64,000 nt of DNA from Pseudofrankia saprophytica. Its GTDB lineage: Bacteria > Actinomycetota > Actinomycetes > Frankiales > Frankiaceae. Below are positions 1 to 12,447 of the stretch, piece after piece. Position 1 is the first letter of the stretch, and each line of letters starts with the position of its first letter. The translations under genes and the position numbers were made by a program. The notes under the pieces are model-generated. The model had not been told where the DNA came from. It saw only the letters and a list, made by a program, of their open reading frames with translations, and ran no database searches. Location: positions 1,503,611 to 1,567,610 of the forward strand of contig NZ_KI912267.1 in the NCBI RefSeq assembly GCF_000235425.2, read 5' to 3'.

Positions 1-41
1 GCGCCATCAGCGACACCCTCACCTGGTCCGCCAGCGCCTAA
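1..41 (+). CDS. 3' end of an upstream gene, probably WXG100/T7SS-related
   Basis: The window opens inside a reading frame whose last residues are AISDTLTWSASA, followed by TAA at 39-41. Only about twelve codons are visible, so family assignment rests on context. The next gene, 84 bases downstream on the same strand, is a WXG100-like protein and is followed by an Rhs toxin. Pairs of small WXG100 proteins ahead of a large toxin are a common actinobacterial arrangement, so a second small secretion partner is a reasonable guess. The visible tail alone does not prove it. Confidence 0.4.
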   Translation, partial: AISDTLTWSASA

Positions 42-124
42 TAGACCCGACCGCCGCCGTAAGCCGCCCCCTTCTCGCCCCGACCGTTTCGGATCCGTTT
101 TCGAGCCGAAAGGCAGGCCCAGCA

Positions 125-421
125 ATGGCGAACGTTCACGTCGACTACGAGGCGATCCGGAGTACCGCGACGACGCTGTCGCGCGCGCAGACCGACATGG
201 AAAACCAGCTGACCACCCTGAAGACGCTGATCGACCAGCTGGTCACCAGCGGCTTCATCACCGACCAGGCCTCCGGCCGGTTCCAGACGTCCTACTCCAA
301 CTGGGACATCGGCACCCGCCAGGCGATCACCGGCCTGGAGGGCATGGCCAAGTTCCTCACCGAGGCCGTGACCCAGCACGAGCAGCTCGACACGTCGCTC
401 AGCTCGGCCGCCGGCGGCTGA
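125..421 (+). CDS. WXG100 (ESAT-6-like) family protein, variant turn motif
   Basis: This 98-residue all-helical protein has the size and helix-turn-helix layout of WXG100 proteins, which are secreted as helical-hairpin dimers by type VII secretion and often partner a large effector. The turn region reads SGFITDQASGRF, so the canonical W-x-G is replaced by F-I-T. A following aromatic segment (YSNW, residues about 58-61) and hydrophobic heptads in both helices are retained. There is no signal peptide. The gene lies 142 bases upstream of the Rhs toxin on the same strand, so it probably acts as the toxin's secretion partner or chaperone. The EccC-type ATPase further downstream could power export. 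Family call fairly secure; partner role inferred. Confidence 0.8.
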   Translation: MANVHVDYEAIRSTATTLSRAQTDMENQLTTLKTLIDQLVTSGFITDQASGRFQTSYSNWDIGTRQAITGLEGMAKFLTEAVTQHEQLDTSLSSAAGG

Positions 422-563
422 TCCTCGGCTCGGCCGCCGGCGGCCGAGCCGCCAGTAACGCTCTCCGACCGTGTGGCCGGCGCCCCTCGCACCGGCCACA
501 CGGCGGCAGGGAGACGCGCCTCCACGCGTACGTCGCGCGCCAGTTTGTTGGGAGCACGCACCG

Positions 564-5644
<5,081 letters not shown>

Positions 5645-5645
<1 letters not shown>

Positions 5646-5920
5646 TGGTAGAACCAGAACAGGTCACTATAACCCTCGCCGACGCCATCAGCGCGTTCCG
5701 CGACCTCAATGAGTTCGTGGTCTCACTCGACCGAATTGGTTCACGGATTGGTGGCGGCAACAACAGCCCGGACATTCTGTACGGCTACATAGTCAGTCAT
5801 GATGTAGGCCCGCGCTTGGCGCGGCTACGAAGAATGCTCGGCGATGCCCTGGAGTCTGCGATCGGCGAGGACGAGGTAGACAGGATCGGTGAGTCATCTT
5901 ATTTTTATACCGATGACTAA
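5645..5920 (+). CDS. Small hypothetical protein, probable immunity to the Rhs toxin
   Basis: The GTG start overlaps the last base of the toxin's TAG stop (TAGTG), a classic coupling arrangement, giving 91 residues. An in-frame ATG at 5594 would give 108 residues but would lie inside the toxin frame and has no good ribosome site. The protein is acidic, soluble and mostly helical, without signal peptide or membrane segment (ADAISAFRDLNEF, ARLRRMLGDALESAI). I do not recognise the family. Its position directly after a variable toxin tip, and its lower GC content matching that tip, are what is expected of a cognate immunity protein. That function is inferred from position only. Confidence 0.6.
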
Positions 5921-6256
5921 AGTCGCTTGCACTCATTAGACCACACGCTGGCGACGCACGGCGACGCTTTAAACGATGAGATAAATACAGCCGGTAGAGG
6001 TAGGGAAGAATCGATCGAGTTCACGATGTAGGCCGTGGCCGCGGGTGTCGAATGGCAGGGTCTACAGAAGGATGTCACCGCAGGTCCTGGTCCCGGTCCT
6101 GTTCTCGAGCAGGACCGGCAGGTCGCGTCACCACAGAGGACCAGTGACTGTGGCCGCACCGGTCTTGCGGCCGGCCGCTGCCGGATCTCTGACCAACTTC
6201 CACTGATCCAAGTGCAGGTGCCTTCAATCCGTATGAACGGTAATTTGGCGCTAGGA
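5921..6256. other. Intergenic region, one hairpin, no gene seen
   Basis: This stretch separates the converging toxin/immunity pair (+) and the AbiEi-like gene (-). It is less GC-rich than its surroundings, and short frames in it have no family features. A perfect 9-bp stem with an 8-base loop lies at 6093-6118 and may terminate either side. Otherwise I see nothing definite. The low GC is compatible with imported DNA around the exchangeable toxin tip. Confidence 0.4.
6093..6118. terminator. Hairpin, possible terminator between convergent genes
   Basis: CCGGTCCTG at 6093-6101 pairs perfectly with CAGGACCGG at 6110-6118 around an 8-base loop. There is no T-run on either side, so termination is only a possibility, supported by its position between two convergent genes. 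Confidence 0.35.
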
Positions 6257-7195
6257 TCAGATACGGCCGATAACACAGTTGGAGCGGGTGCAGGGGTGGG
6301 GGAAACCGCGCCAGCCGGCGGTTTGGAGGAGGGTGGTGATTTCGGCGGCTAGGTCGCAGGGGTGGTCGTGGACGGTGGCGAAGCTGTAGCGCAGGGGGTG
6401 GTGGCCGGCGAGGACAGCGGCGTTGTCGATGCGCTGGTCTCGGGTGCGGGCTTGGGGCGGGTGGGCTAGTAGGCCATCGAGTTCGACTCGAACGCCGTAG
6501 TCGCGGTAGAAGACGTCGTCGCGCCAGGAACCGCCATGGCGTGGCCGGATGACCTGGCGTTCGCCCCTGGGCAGGCCGTGGGCTCGTTCGACGTTGCGAA
6601 GGTAGGCGAGTTCGAGGACGGAGTGGCAGCCCTCGGCCACGTCCCGGAGCCCGCCGGTCAGGGCCTTGCGCCACCGGAGCCGGGGCCGGGCGTCCAGGGC
6701 GGATTCCAGTCGCTTCACCGTCGTCATCCGCGCGCCGACCGCCCTTGCCAGCCAGCTGATGGCCTCGTCGAGATTACGGGAGCACTGGGCTAGGTCGATG
6801 ACTGTCTCCTCGACCCGGGTCTGAGGCGGTGTTCTAACGGGGTGGCGGATGAGCTCGGCGTGGATCGTGCGGTGAAAGCGGACGCCCGGGACCGGGGCTG
6901 GAGTGCGCGGGTACGGCACGGTGATGTGGATGGTCGGGCTCGGGCATTCCAGCAGGCCGGCCAGCTCCGCCGCAGTGTGATGACTGAGCATCGCCCCTGG
7001 CCCGGCCCGCAGCAGCACCGCCCACAGCTGCGCCTCTCGCGGCAGCGGCCCGCTGAACGTGGCGTAGACGCCGGGAAAGACGCGAACCCAGCGCCTGGCG
7101 GCGATATTGGCTTCGATCTGCCCGTCAGTGATCCCGCATCCCAGTGCCTGGTCCCGCCTGACCACCCCGTGCTGCTCCCGCACCGCATCCAACAC
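6257..7195 (-). CDS. AbiEi-type N-terminal domain protein with DUF559/Vsr-like C-terminus
   Basis: A 312-residue protein starting at a GTG. Residues 1 to about 60 (REQHGVVRRDQALGCGIT, then ARRWVRVFPGVYA) match the winged-helix domain found in AbiEi antitoxins and in many stand-alone actinobacterial proteins. The middle (LSHHTAAELAGL, FHRTIHAEL, ETVIDLAQ) is also typical of that group. The C-terminal 100 residues contain RDYGVRVELDGLLAHP and a conserved RD, resembling the DUF559/very-short-patch-repair endonuclease-like fold, with E and D as candidate metal ligands. No AbiEii-type toxin gene is adjacent, so I would not call it a complete toxin-antitoxin system. Palindromic repeats lie just upstream of its start. 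Family call fairly good; function unknown. Confidence 0.7.
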   Translation of the reverse strand: MLDAVREQHGVVRRDQALGCGITDGQIEANIAARRWVRVFPGVYATFSGPLPREAQLWAVLLRAGPGAMLSHHTAAELAGLLECPSPTIHITVPYPRTPAPVPGVRFHRTIHAELIRHPVRTPPQTRVEETVIDLAQCSRNLDEAISWLARAVGARMTTVKRLESALDARPRLRWRKALTGGLRDVAEGCHSVLELAYLRNVERAHGLPRGERQVIRPRHGGSWRDDVFYRDYGVRVELDGLLAHPPQARTRDQRIDNAAVLAGHHPLRYSFATVHDHPCDLAAEITTLLQTAGWRGFPHPCTRSNCVIGRI

Positions 7196-7276
7196 GCCTC
7201 AAGAATGCCTCCCCAAAGCCCTCGCTGGATCTTCTCACGCGACCTGTGGATACCCAGGCACCTGTGGAGAACCCAC

Positions 7277-7340
7277 CCCTCCATGATCTGGTGGGATTTT
7301 CGGAGTGATAGCGCCGAAAATCCCACCAGATCATGGAGGG
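7277..7340. repeat. 27-bp perfect inverted repeat, copy 1 of a palindromic element
   Basis: The left arm (7277-7303) contains CCATGATCTGGTGGGATTTT and pairs without mismatch to the right arm (7314-7340) around the 10-base loop AGTGATAGCG. The stem is much longer than a usual terminator or operator. A second, slightly diverged copy with the same loop pattern lies 246 bases downstream, so this looks like a dispersed REP- or MITE-like palindromic unit. Confidence 0.75.
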
Positions 7341-7549
7341 ACCCGTCGATTTCGGGGGCGATGATGTCCTCGGAGCCAAGGCAGTCCTGATCGGCAGGGA
7401 TCAGCCGCCTCGCCCTCGCGGCCCGCCCCGGCCCGGCCCACGCCGTATCCAGGAAGCACCCCAATCCAGCCCTTGCGCCTCTCCCCCGGAAGACGGCCGC
7501 GCCAAGACAGGCCCCGCACAAAAACCCCGACCGGAGACAAGCGCGAACC

Positions 7550-7605
7550 CCATGATCTGGTGCGATCCTCGGAGTCATAGCGCCGAAAATCCCACCAGAT
7601 CATGG
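7550..7605. repeat. Second copy of the palindromic element, imperfect
   Basis: The left arm 7550-7572 starts CCATGATCTGGTG and the right arm 7583-7605 ends CCAGATCATGG; the loop is AGTCATAGCG. Three left-arm positions no longer match the right arm, whereas the right arm is identical to that of copy 1. It lies about 70 bases beyond the stop of the EccC-type gene and could also act as its transcription stop. Confidence 0.7.
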
Positions 7606-7672
7606 TGAGCTCAGATCATGATGAGCCGCCTCGCCCGATGCGATCCTGCTCGCCGGTTTTCGCCGACCACCT

Positions 7673-10600
7673 TCAACCAGCGAGCTGGAGGAGCGTGGCG
7701 GCGCCCTGGGTGATGAGGTAGCCGCGGCCGGCGGGAGCGGGGAAGAACTGGTCGGGTTCGAGGCGGAGGCCGTGGTCGCGGGCGGTGTGAGGGCTGGTGG
7801 GGGTCAGCAGGAGGATGCCGCCGCTGGTCTTGATCTCGTTCGCGACCTTGAGCAGGGAGCGGCGCTGGCCGTTGAAGACGGGGGTCGCGTCGCCGCAGAG
7901 GACGAGGGCCAGACGGCCGCGGGCGGCGGGGCTCGCGGCCTCCTCCAGCAGCGTTGGGGCCTCCGCGAAGTTCACCACGCTGGCGGAGACGGCGATCTGG
8001 TCGCAGTCGTCGACGATGACCGCGAACCGGCCGTCGCCGAACGCCTCGGCGGCTTCGCGCAGGTCGGCATCCTTGAGGGTGCTGCCGGTGACGACCCGCA
8101 CGCCCTCGTCGCCGTCACCAGCGCCGTCGCCGTCGCCTGCGGCGTCACCAGCGACGGCGGCGTCACCAGCGCCTGCGGCGTCACCAACGCCAGCGCCAGC
8201 GCGGAGCCCGAGACCGAGGAGTCGGGGCAGCTCGGAGCGGGGCGGTACGACGAGGAGCACGCCGACGCCGGCGTGACGCAGCCCGCGGGCGATGGTCGCG
8301 GCCGCCGTGGTCCGCCCGGAGCCAGCCGGGCCGGAGACGATCAGCCCCTGTGGGCCGGCGCCGAACAGGTCGAGGCCGATGGCCGTGGCGTCGCGGCCGC
8401 CTACGCCGAGCGGCAGCCAGGTCGCGGACGGGCGCGGGTCGGGCGGCGCCAGCTCGTCGACGGTCACGGCGGTCGGCAGCGACGGGAACGGCCGCGGCAG
8501 CCGATCCGCGCCGACGGCGGCGTTGGTTACGGCGGCGTCGGTGCCAGCGTCGACGTCGACGTCGACGCTGGTGACGGCGGCGCCCGGCCGGGAGGCGACG
8601 AGGCGCGCGAGCTCGATCGCGGTGAGGTGGTGGCGGGCGACCTGCAGGTGGGTCCCGGACGAGGCTTCGACGGCCCGACCGGGTAGTTCGGGCGGGCTGG
8701 CGACGCCGGACGGATAGTGCATGCGGCGCAGCTCCTCCTTGCCGAACGGGAGGAGGACGCGGCGGGTGAACAGGTTCGCGGTCCTGCTGGCGGCCAGATC
8801 CTGCCCGCCGATGGCCACGACGTGCACGCCGACCGGCGGGCCGGTGGCGATCACGTCGCGCAGCAGGGTGAGCATCGACGTCTCGACGAACGTCGGGTCG
8901 GACCGATTCTCGAAATAGTCCCAGCCGTCGACGATCAACAGGATCCGGGGACCGCCGTGACGACCAGATCCGCCGGCACCGAGGCGGGCGGTCTGGCGGG
9001 TGGTGACCTCGTCGGCGAGCCAGGTGAGCAGCCGGCGGATCCGGTCGGGCTCTCGGGCCGAGATGACGGCGCCGCAGTGCGGCAGTTCCGCGTAGTCGGC
9101 GAGCCCGGCCGGCTGGTGTTCGATGACGTAGAACTGCGCCGAGTCGGGCCGGAAGCGCAAGGCGAGGCCGGCGATGAGGGTCCTGGCGAGCGTGGTGCGG
9201 CCGGTCTGCGGGCCGCCGGCGACGAGCAGCCGGTCGGTGCCGTCCAGGTCGAGGACAGCCGGCGGCTGGGCCTGCGCCGCCGGCTCGTCGAGGAGCCCGA
9301 ACGGGATCTCGCCGGAGGTCGGAGTCGTCGTCGCCATCGCCGCCAGGTCACCCGCGGTGAGCTCCGCGGGCAGCGGTGGCCGCAGCGGTCGGAACGGCCG
9401 GAACGGCGCGGGCCCGCTGACGAGCGCCGCCGCCTGCTCGATCGCGCGGATCGTGAGCGTCTGGTCGGTGGCCGCGCCGCCGTGGTCGACCTTCTCCTCG
9501 GGCCGGGGCGTGCCGAGCGTGACCCAGCCGACCGTGCGGACCCGGGCGGGACGGGCACCACCCATCGGCGGCGGATCGCCGAGGTAGCCGGACTGGAACA
9601 GCCGCGGGGTGCGGGTCTCGTCCTTGGTGCGGAGGATCATGCCCCGCCCACGCAGCCGGCCGGGGATCGCCGCCGCGTCCGGCACGCCCAGCACCTCGAC
9701 GCTGTCGGCCGGCTCGTTCTGCCGCAGCGTGATCCGCAGGTCGATGTTGTTCTTCAGCTCGGCCGAGAGCTTCCCCTGCAGCGATTGGGTGGCGAGCACC
9801 AGGTGCATCCCGAGCGAGCGGCCCTTGGCGGCGACGTTCACCAGCTCCTTGAGGAAGTCCGGCGACGTCTCCAGCACCCGAGCGAACTCGTCGAAAATCA
9901 TCACCAGCCGCGGCAGCGCCGGCGCCGGCGCGGCACCGTCGCCACGACCACCGGCACCGCCGGCGCCGGTGCCGGTGCCGGCGGTACCGCCGGTGCCGGT
10001 TCCACCGTGGGCGCGCAGCTCGCGCCAGTACTCGTCGATCTCGCCGCCGTAGTGGGCGAGCAGCCGTTCCCTGCGGCTGACCTCGGCGCGTACCGAGGCG
10101 AGCACCCGCCTCGCCGCCGCCTCGTCGAACACGTCGGCGGCGGTCTGTCCGGTCGAGCGGATCAGCGCGACCACGTGCGGGCAGTGCTCGAACGGCAGGA
10201 ACGCGCTGCCGCCCTTGAAGTCGACGAGCACCAGGTTCAGCTCGTCCGGCGAGTTCGCCAGCAGCAGCGACGTGACGAGCGTCTGCAGCAGGATGCTCTT
10301 TCCCGCGCCGGTGGCCCCGCCGAGCATGGTGTGCGGGCCCTGCGCGGCCAGGTCCACGGTCACCGGCCCGTCGGCGTCGGCACCGAGCGGAACCCTCGTC
10401 GTCGGACCCGGCGAGGCCGACCACAGGTCGGCGACGTCGCGCGCGTCCGGCTGCCCGATCCCGAGCAGGTCGAGGAATCGGACCGGGTAGGGGATGCTCG
10501 CCTGCACGCTGCCCAGCGTGAGCCGGTCGCGCAGCGGGGCGACGGCACGTGCCAGCGCCTCGGCCTCAGCCGTGGTGAGGCCCTCGGCGCGCCCGACCCG

Positions 10601-12253
10601 CTCGCCGTCCCGGCCGGTCACCCGGATCATGAGCTTGTCGTCGACGACGCACTGGACGCGGCACTCGGCCATGTCGTGGCGATCGACGGCGATGACGTAG
10701 ACGCCGGCCTCCGGGCCGTCGCGCAGCACGGCCCGCATCCCGGCCAGCTCGCGCAGCGGCAGCGCGCCGTCGAGCAGGACGACGACGTCCTCGGCGAACC
10801 GGACCTGGCTGTGCCCGCGCCGCTCGGCGGTGCGCAGGGCGATCAGCTCCCGCAGCTCCCTGGTCCGCTCGGCGCGGGTGGTCGCGGTGTTACCGACCCA
10901 GCAGGGGATGTCATTCGCCTCGCCGGCCCAGGTGTGCGGCAGCCAGGTCGCCCAGTACGGGTCGCCGTCGTCGGACGAGGTGAGCAGCACGAGGCGCAGG
11001 TCGTCGGGGCCGCGCAGCACGCCGACCTGGGCGAGCAGGAAGCGGGCGAGCGCGCGTGACGGCTCCTCGGGCCCGGCGATGCCGAGCACCCCGGCGGCGC
11101 GCAGGTCGACGGTGAGCGGGACGGACCGCAGCCGCGGCTCGGGGAAACCCTCCCAGCGCTCGCCGCGCAGGTCCAGCGTCGGCGGCGCGTCCGTGAGGCC
11201 GAGACGCAGCACCAACGCGTCCGGGGAGTCGGCGGTGCGGGGCCACACCTTGCGGCTGGCGCCGGTCGCGGCCATCGTCAGCTCGAGCTGGTCCGGCGCC
11301 CGCCGGCGGCGGACCCGCTCCTCGGCGTCCAGCCGCCGCGCGATCTCGGACAGCGCCGCCGCCCGGGCCCGCTCGCGCTGGTCGTGCTCGGCGCGCCGCG
11401 CCCGACGCTCCCCCGTCTGGCTCCCGACGATCGTCAGCGGCCCGAGCAGGCACATCAGCAGGATCAGCAGCCGGCCGAGGACGAGGGCGAGCACCACGCC
11501 CATCACGACGGGCAGCAGCGCGGACAGCCAGACGCCGGCCCGGGAGGTGGCGGGCCGCGCGTGCGCCATCGGCAGGGTGACCTCGCCGCGGCTGACCGCC
11601 GGTGGTGCGTCGAAGGCCCGGTCGAAGTCAAGCCGGCCGTCGTCGCCGGGCCTGGTGACCAGCGGAGCGGCCGGCAGCGGCACCCATTCGATCCGGTCCG
11701 AGCCGACCTCCAGCAGCGCGCCCGGCGACAGCTCGACAGGTTCGACAGGTGCGGCGGAGGCGGCGGGCTCGGCGGGGGCGGTGAGCTGGACGCCGTCGAG
11801 GAAGGTCCCGTTGTGGGAGCCGGCGTCACCGGCAAGAGCCCGGCCGTCGACGTCGATCTCCAGCACGGCGTGCTGGCGGGAGGCCTCCTCGCAGTGCAGC
11901 ACCAGGTCGGCATCCGCTGACCGGCCGACGAAACGCCGCCCCGGGGCGAGCCAGGCGACCAGCCCCGCGTCCCGCCCGTCGACGACGCGCAGCGCGCCGA
12001 CGATCCCGCGCGGCAGCGACCGCGGGGTGGCGCCTGGCGCCCCGATGGTGATGATGGAGCCCTGCACCAGGGGGCTCTCCCCCACCGTCGCCGCCGGGTC
12101 GAGCCAGTCGTCGCCGACGTAGCAGAGCCGGCCGGCGGCGGGCAGTGGCAGCGCGTCCAGCACGGACCCGACGGTCGTGTCCGGCTCGGCGGACACCTCG
12201 ACGTCCCGGCTCGCGCCCGTGGCGGCGTTCCGCGCGGTCAACCTGATGATCAT
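7673..12253 (-). CDS. eccC: FHA-domain EccC/EssC-type type VII secretion ATPase (FtsK/SpoIIIE family)
   Basis: I chose the ATG at 12253 (1526 residues) because the upstream extension has no features and a G-rich ribosome site precedes this ATG. Residues 1 to about 80 form a small beta-rich domain, followed by an FHA domain (GRSADADLVL, SRQHAVLEI, SHNGTFLDG, about residues 105-155). Two closely spaced membrane helices lie at about 235-275. Three FtsK-like ATPase domains follow. The first is intact, with Walker A GGATGAGKS near 643 and Walker B VMIFDEF near 785. The second and third carry GPQTGRTT near 1010 and GPAGSGRTT near 1305, with acidic Walker B partners. FHA plus two helices plus three ATPases resembles Firmicute EssC as much as mycobacterial EccC. 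It would energise export of WXG100 proteins. No other secretion-core gene lies in the window. Confidence 0.88.
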   Translation of the reverse strand: MIIRLTARNAATGASRDVEVSAEPDTTVGSVLDALPLPAAGRLCYVGDDWLDPAATVGESPLVQGSIITIGAPGATPRSLPRGIVGALRVVDGRDAGLVAWLAPGRRFVGRSADADLVLHCEEASRQHAVLEIDVDGRALAGDAGSHNGTFLDGVQLTAPAEPAASAAPVEPVELSPGALLEVGSDRIEWVPLPAAPLVTRPGDDGRLDFDRAFDAPPAVSRGEVTLPMAHARPATSRAGVWLSALLPVVMGVVLALVLGRLLILLMCLLGPLTIVGSQTGERRARRAEHDQRERARAAALSEIARRLDAEERVRRRRAPDQLELTMAATGASRKVWPRTADSPDALVLRLGLTDAPPTLDLRGERWEGFPEPRLRSVPLTVDLRAAGVLGIAGPEEPSRALARFLLAQVGVLRGPDDLRLVLLTSSDDGDPYWATWLPHTWAGEANDIPCWVGNTATTRAERTRELRELIALRTAERRGHSQVRFAEDVVVLLDGALPLRELAGMRAVLRDGPEAGVYVIAVDRHDMAECRVQCVVDDKLMIRVTGRDGERVGRAEGLTTAEAEALARAVAPLRDRLTLGSVQASIPYPVRFLDLLGIGQPDARDVADLWSASPGPTTRVPLGADADGPVTVDLAAQGPHTMLGGATGAGKSILLQTLVTSLLLANSPDELNLVLVDFKGGSAFLPFEHCPHVVALIRSTGQTAADVFDEAAARRVLASVRAEVSRRERLLAHYGGEIDEYWRELRAHGGTGTGGTAGTGTGAGGAGGRGDGAAPAPALPRLVMIFDEFARVLETSPDFLKELVNVAAKGRSLGMHLVLATQSLQGKLSAELKNNIDLRITLRQNEPADSVEVLGVPDAAAIPGRLRGRGMILRTKDETRTPRLFQSGYLGDPPPMGGARPARVRTVGWVTLGTPRPEEKVDHGGAATDQTLTIRAIEQAAALVSGPAPFRPFRPLRPPLPAELTAGDLAAMATTTPTSGEIPFGLLDEPAAQAQPPAVLDLDGTDRLLVAGGPQTGRTTLARTLIAGLALRFRPDSAQFYVIEHQPAGLADYAELPHCGAVISAREPDRIRRLLTWLADEVTTRQTARLGAGGSGRHGGPRILLIVDGWDYFENRSDPTFVETSMLTLLRDVIATGPPVGVHVVAIGGQDLAASRTANLFTRRVLLPFGKEELRRMHYPSGVASPPELPGRAVEASSGTHLQVARHHLTAIELARLVASRPGAAVTSVDVDVDAGTDAAVTNAAVGADRLPRPFPSLPTAVTVDELAPPDPRPSATWLPLGVGGRDATAIGLDLFGAGPQGLIVSGPAGSGRTTAAATIARGLRHAGVGVLLVVPPRSELPRLLGLGLRAGAGVGDAAGAGDAAVAGDAAGDGDGAGDGDEGVRVVTGSTLKDADLREAAEAFGDGRFAVIVDDCDQIAVSASVVNFAEAPTLLEEAASPAARGRLALVLCGDATPVFNGQRRSLLKVANEIKTSGGILLLTPTSPHTARDHGLRLEPDQFFPAPAGRGYLITQGAATLLQLAG
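8117..8195. repeat. In-frame imperfect tandem repeats inside eccC
   Basis: Units built on GGCGTCACCAGC repeat with slight variation, giving a glycine/alanine/aspartate-rich linker (GDAAGAGDAAVAGDAAGDGD) in the third ATPase domain of the protein. The repeats keep the frame and probably vary in length between strains. Confidence 0.55.
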
Positions 12254-12396
12254 GATCGACCCGCCCCGGACCCGGCGCCCACGGGCCGCGGCACACCGCG
12301 CCCGACCGACAGAACCTGCCGCACCCCAGCCACTCTCATGATTCCCCCGTACCGGGACAGAGTAGCCGGCCACCCGGCACGTTCCCGCCACGCGAA

Positions 12397-12435
12397 TCTG
12401 GACGGGCCCCGGGCTTGCCGCGGGGCCCGTCCAGA
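12397..12435 (-). terminator. Terminator-like hairpin after the DUF4389 gene
   Basis: A perfect 15-bp stem (12397-12411 with 12421-12435, core GACGGGCCCCG) and 9-base loop lie 12 bases past the stop of the minus-strand gene ending at 12448 and before the start of eccC. No long T-run follows, as is common in high-GC actinobacteria. Confidence 0.65.
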
Positions 12436-12447
12436 TGTGCTGGCGCG

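Larger units (their letters stand above)
7196..7672. other. Intergenic region carrying two related palindromic repeats
   Basis: This non-coding stretch of 477 bases lies between the start of the AbiEi-like gene and the stop of the EccC-type gene, both on the minus strand. It contains two copies of one long inverted repeat (7277-7340 and 7550-7605) and a further partial motif AGATCATGATGAG near 7612-7625. Short reading frames across it merely translate the repeats. I see no gene. Confidence 0.6.

Noticed and set aside
7331..7608. Short frames with repeated MIWWDF sequence
   Set aside because: They translate the palindromic repeats and have no start signals or family features.
8717..11059. 780-codon plus-strand frame inside the secretion ATPase
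   Set aside because: It is entirely antisense to eccC, whose Walker motifs define the true frame; the plus-strand protein is low-complexity.
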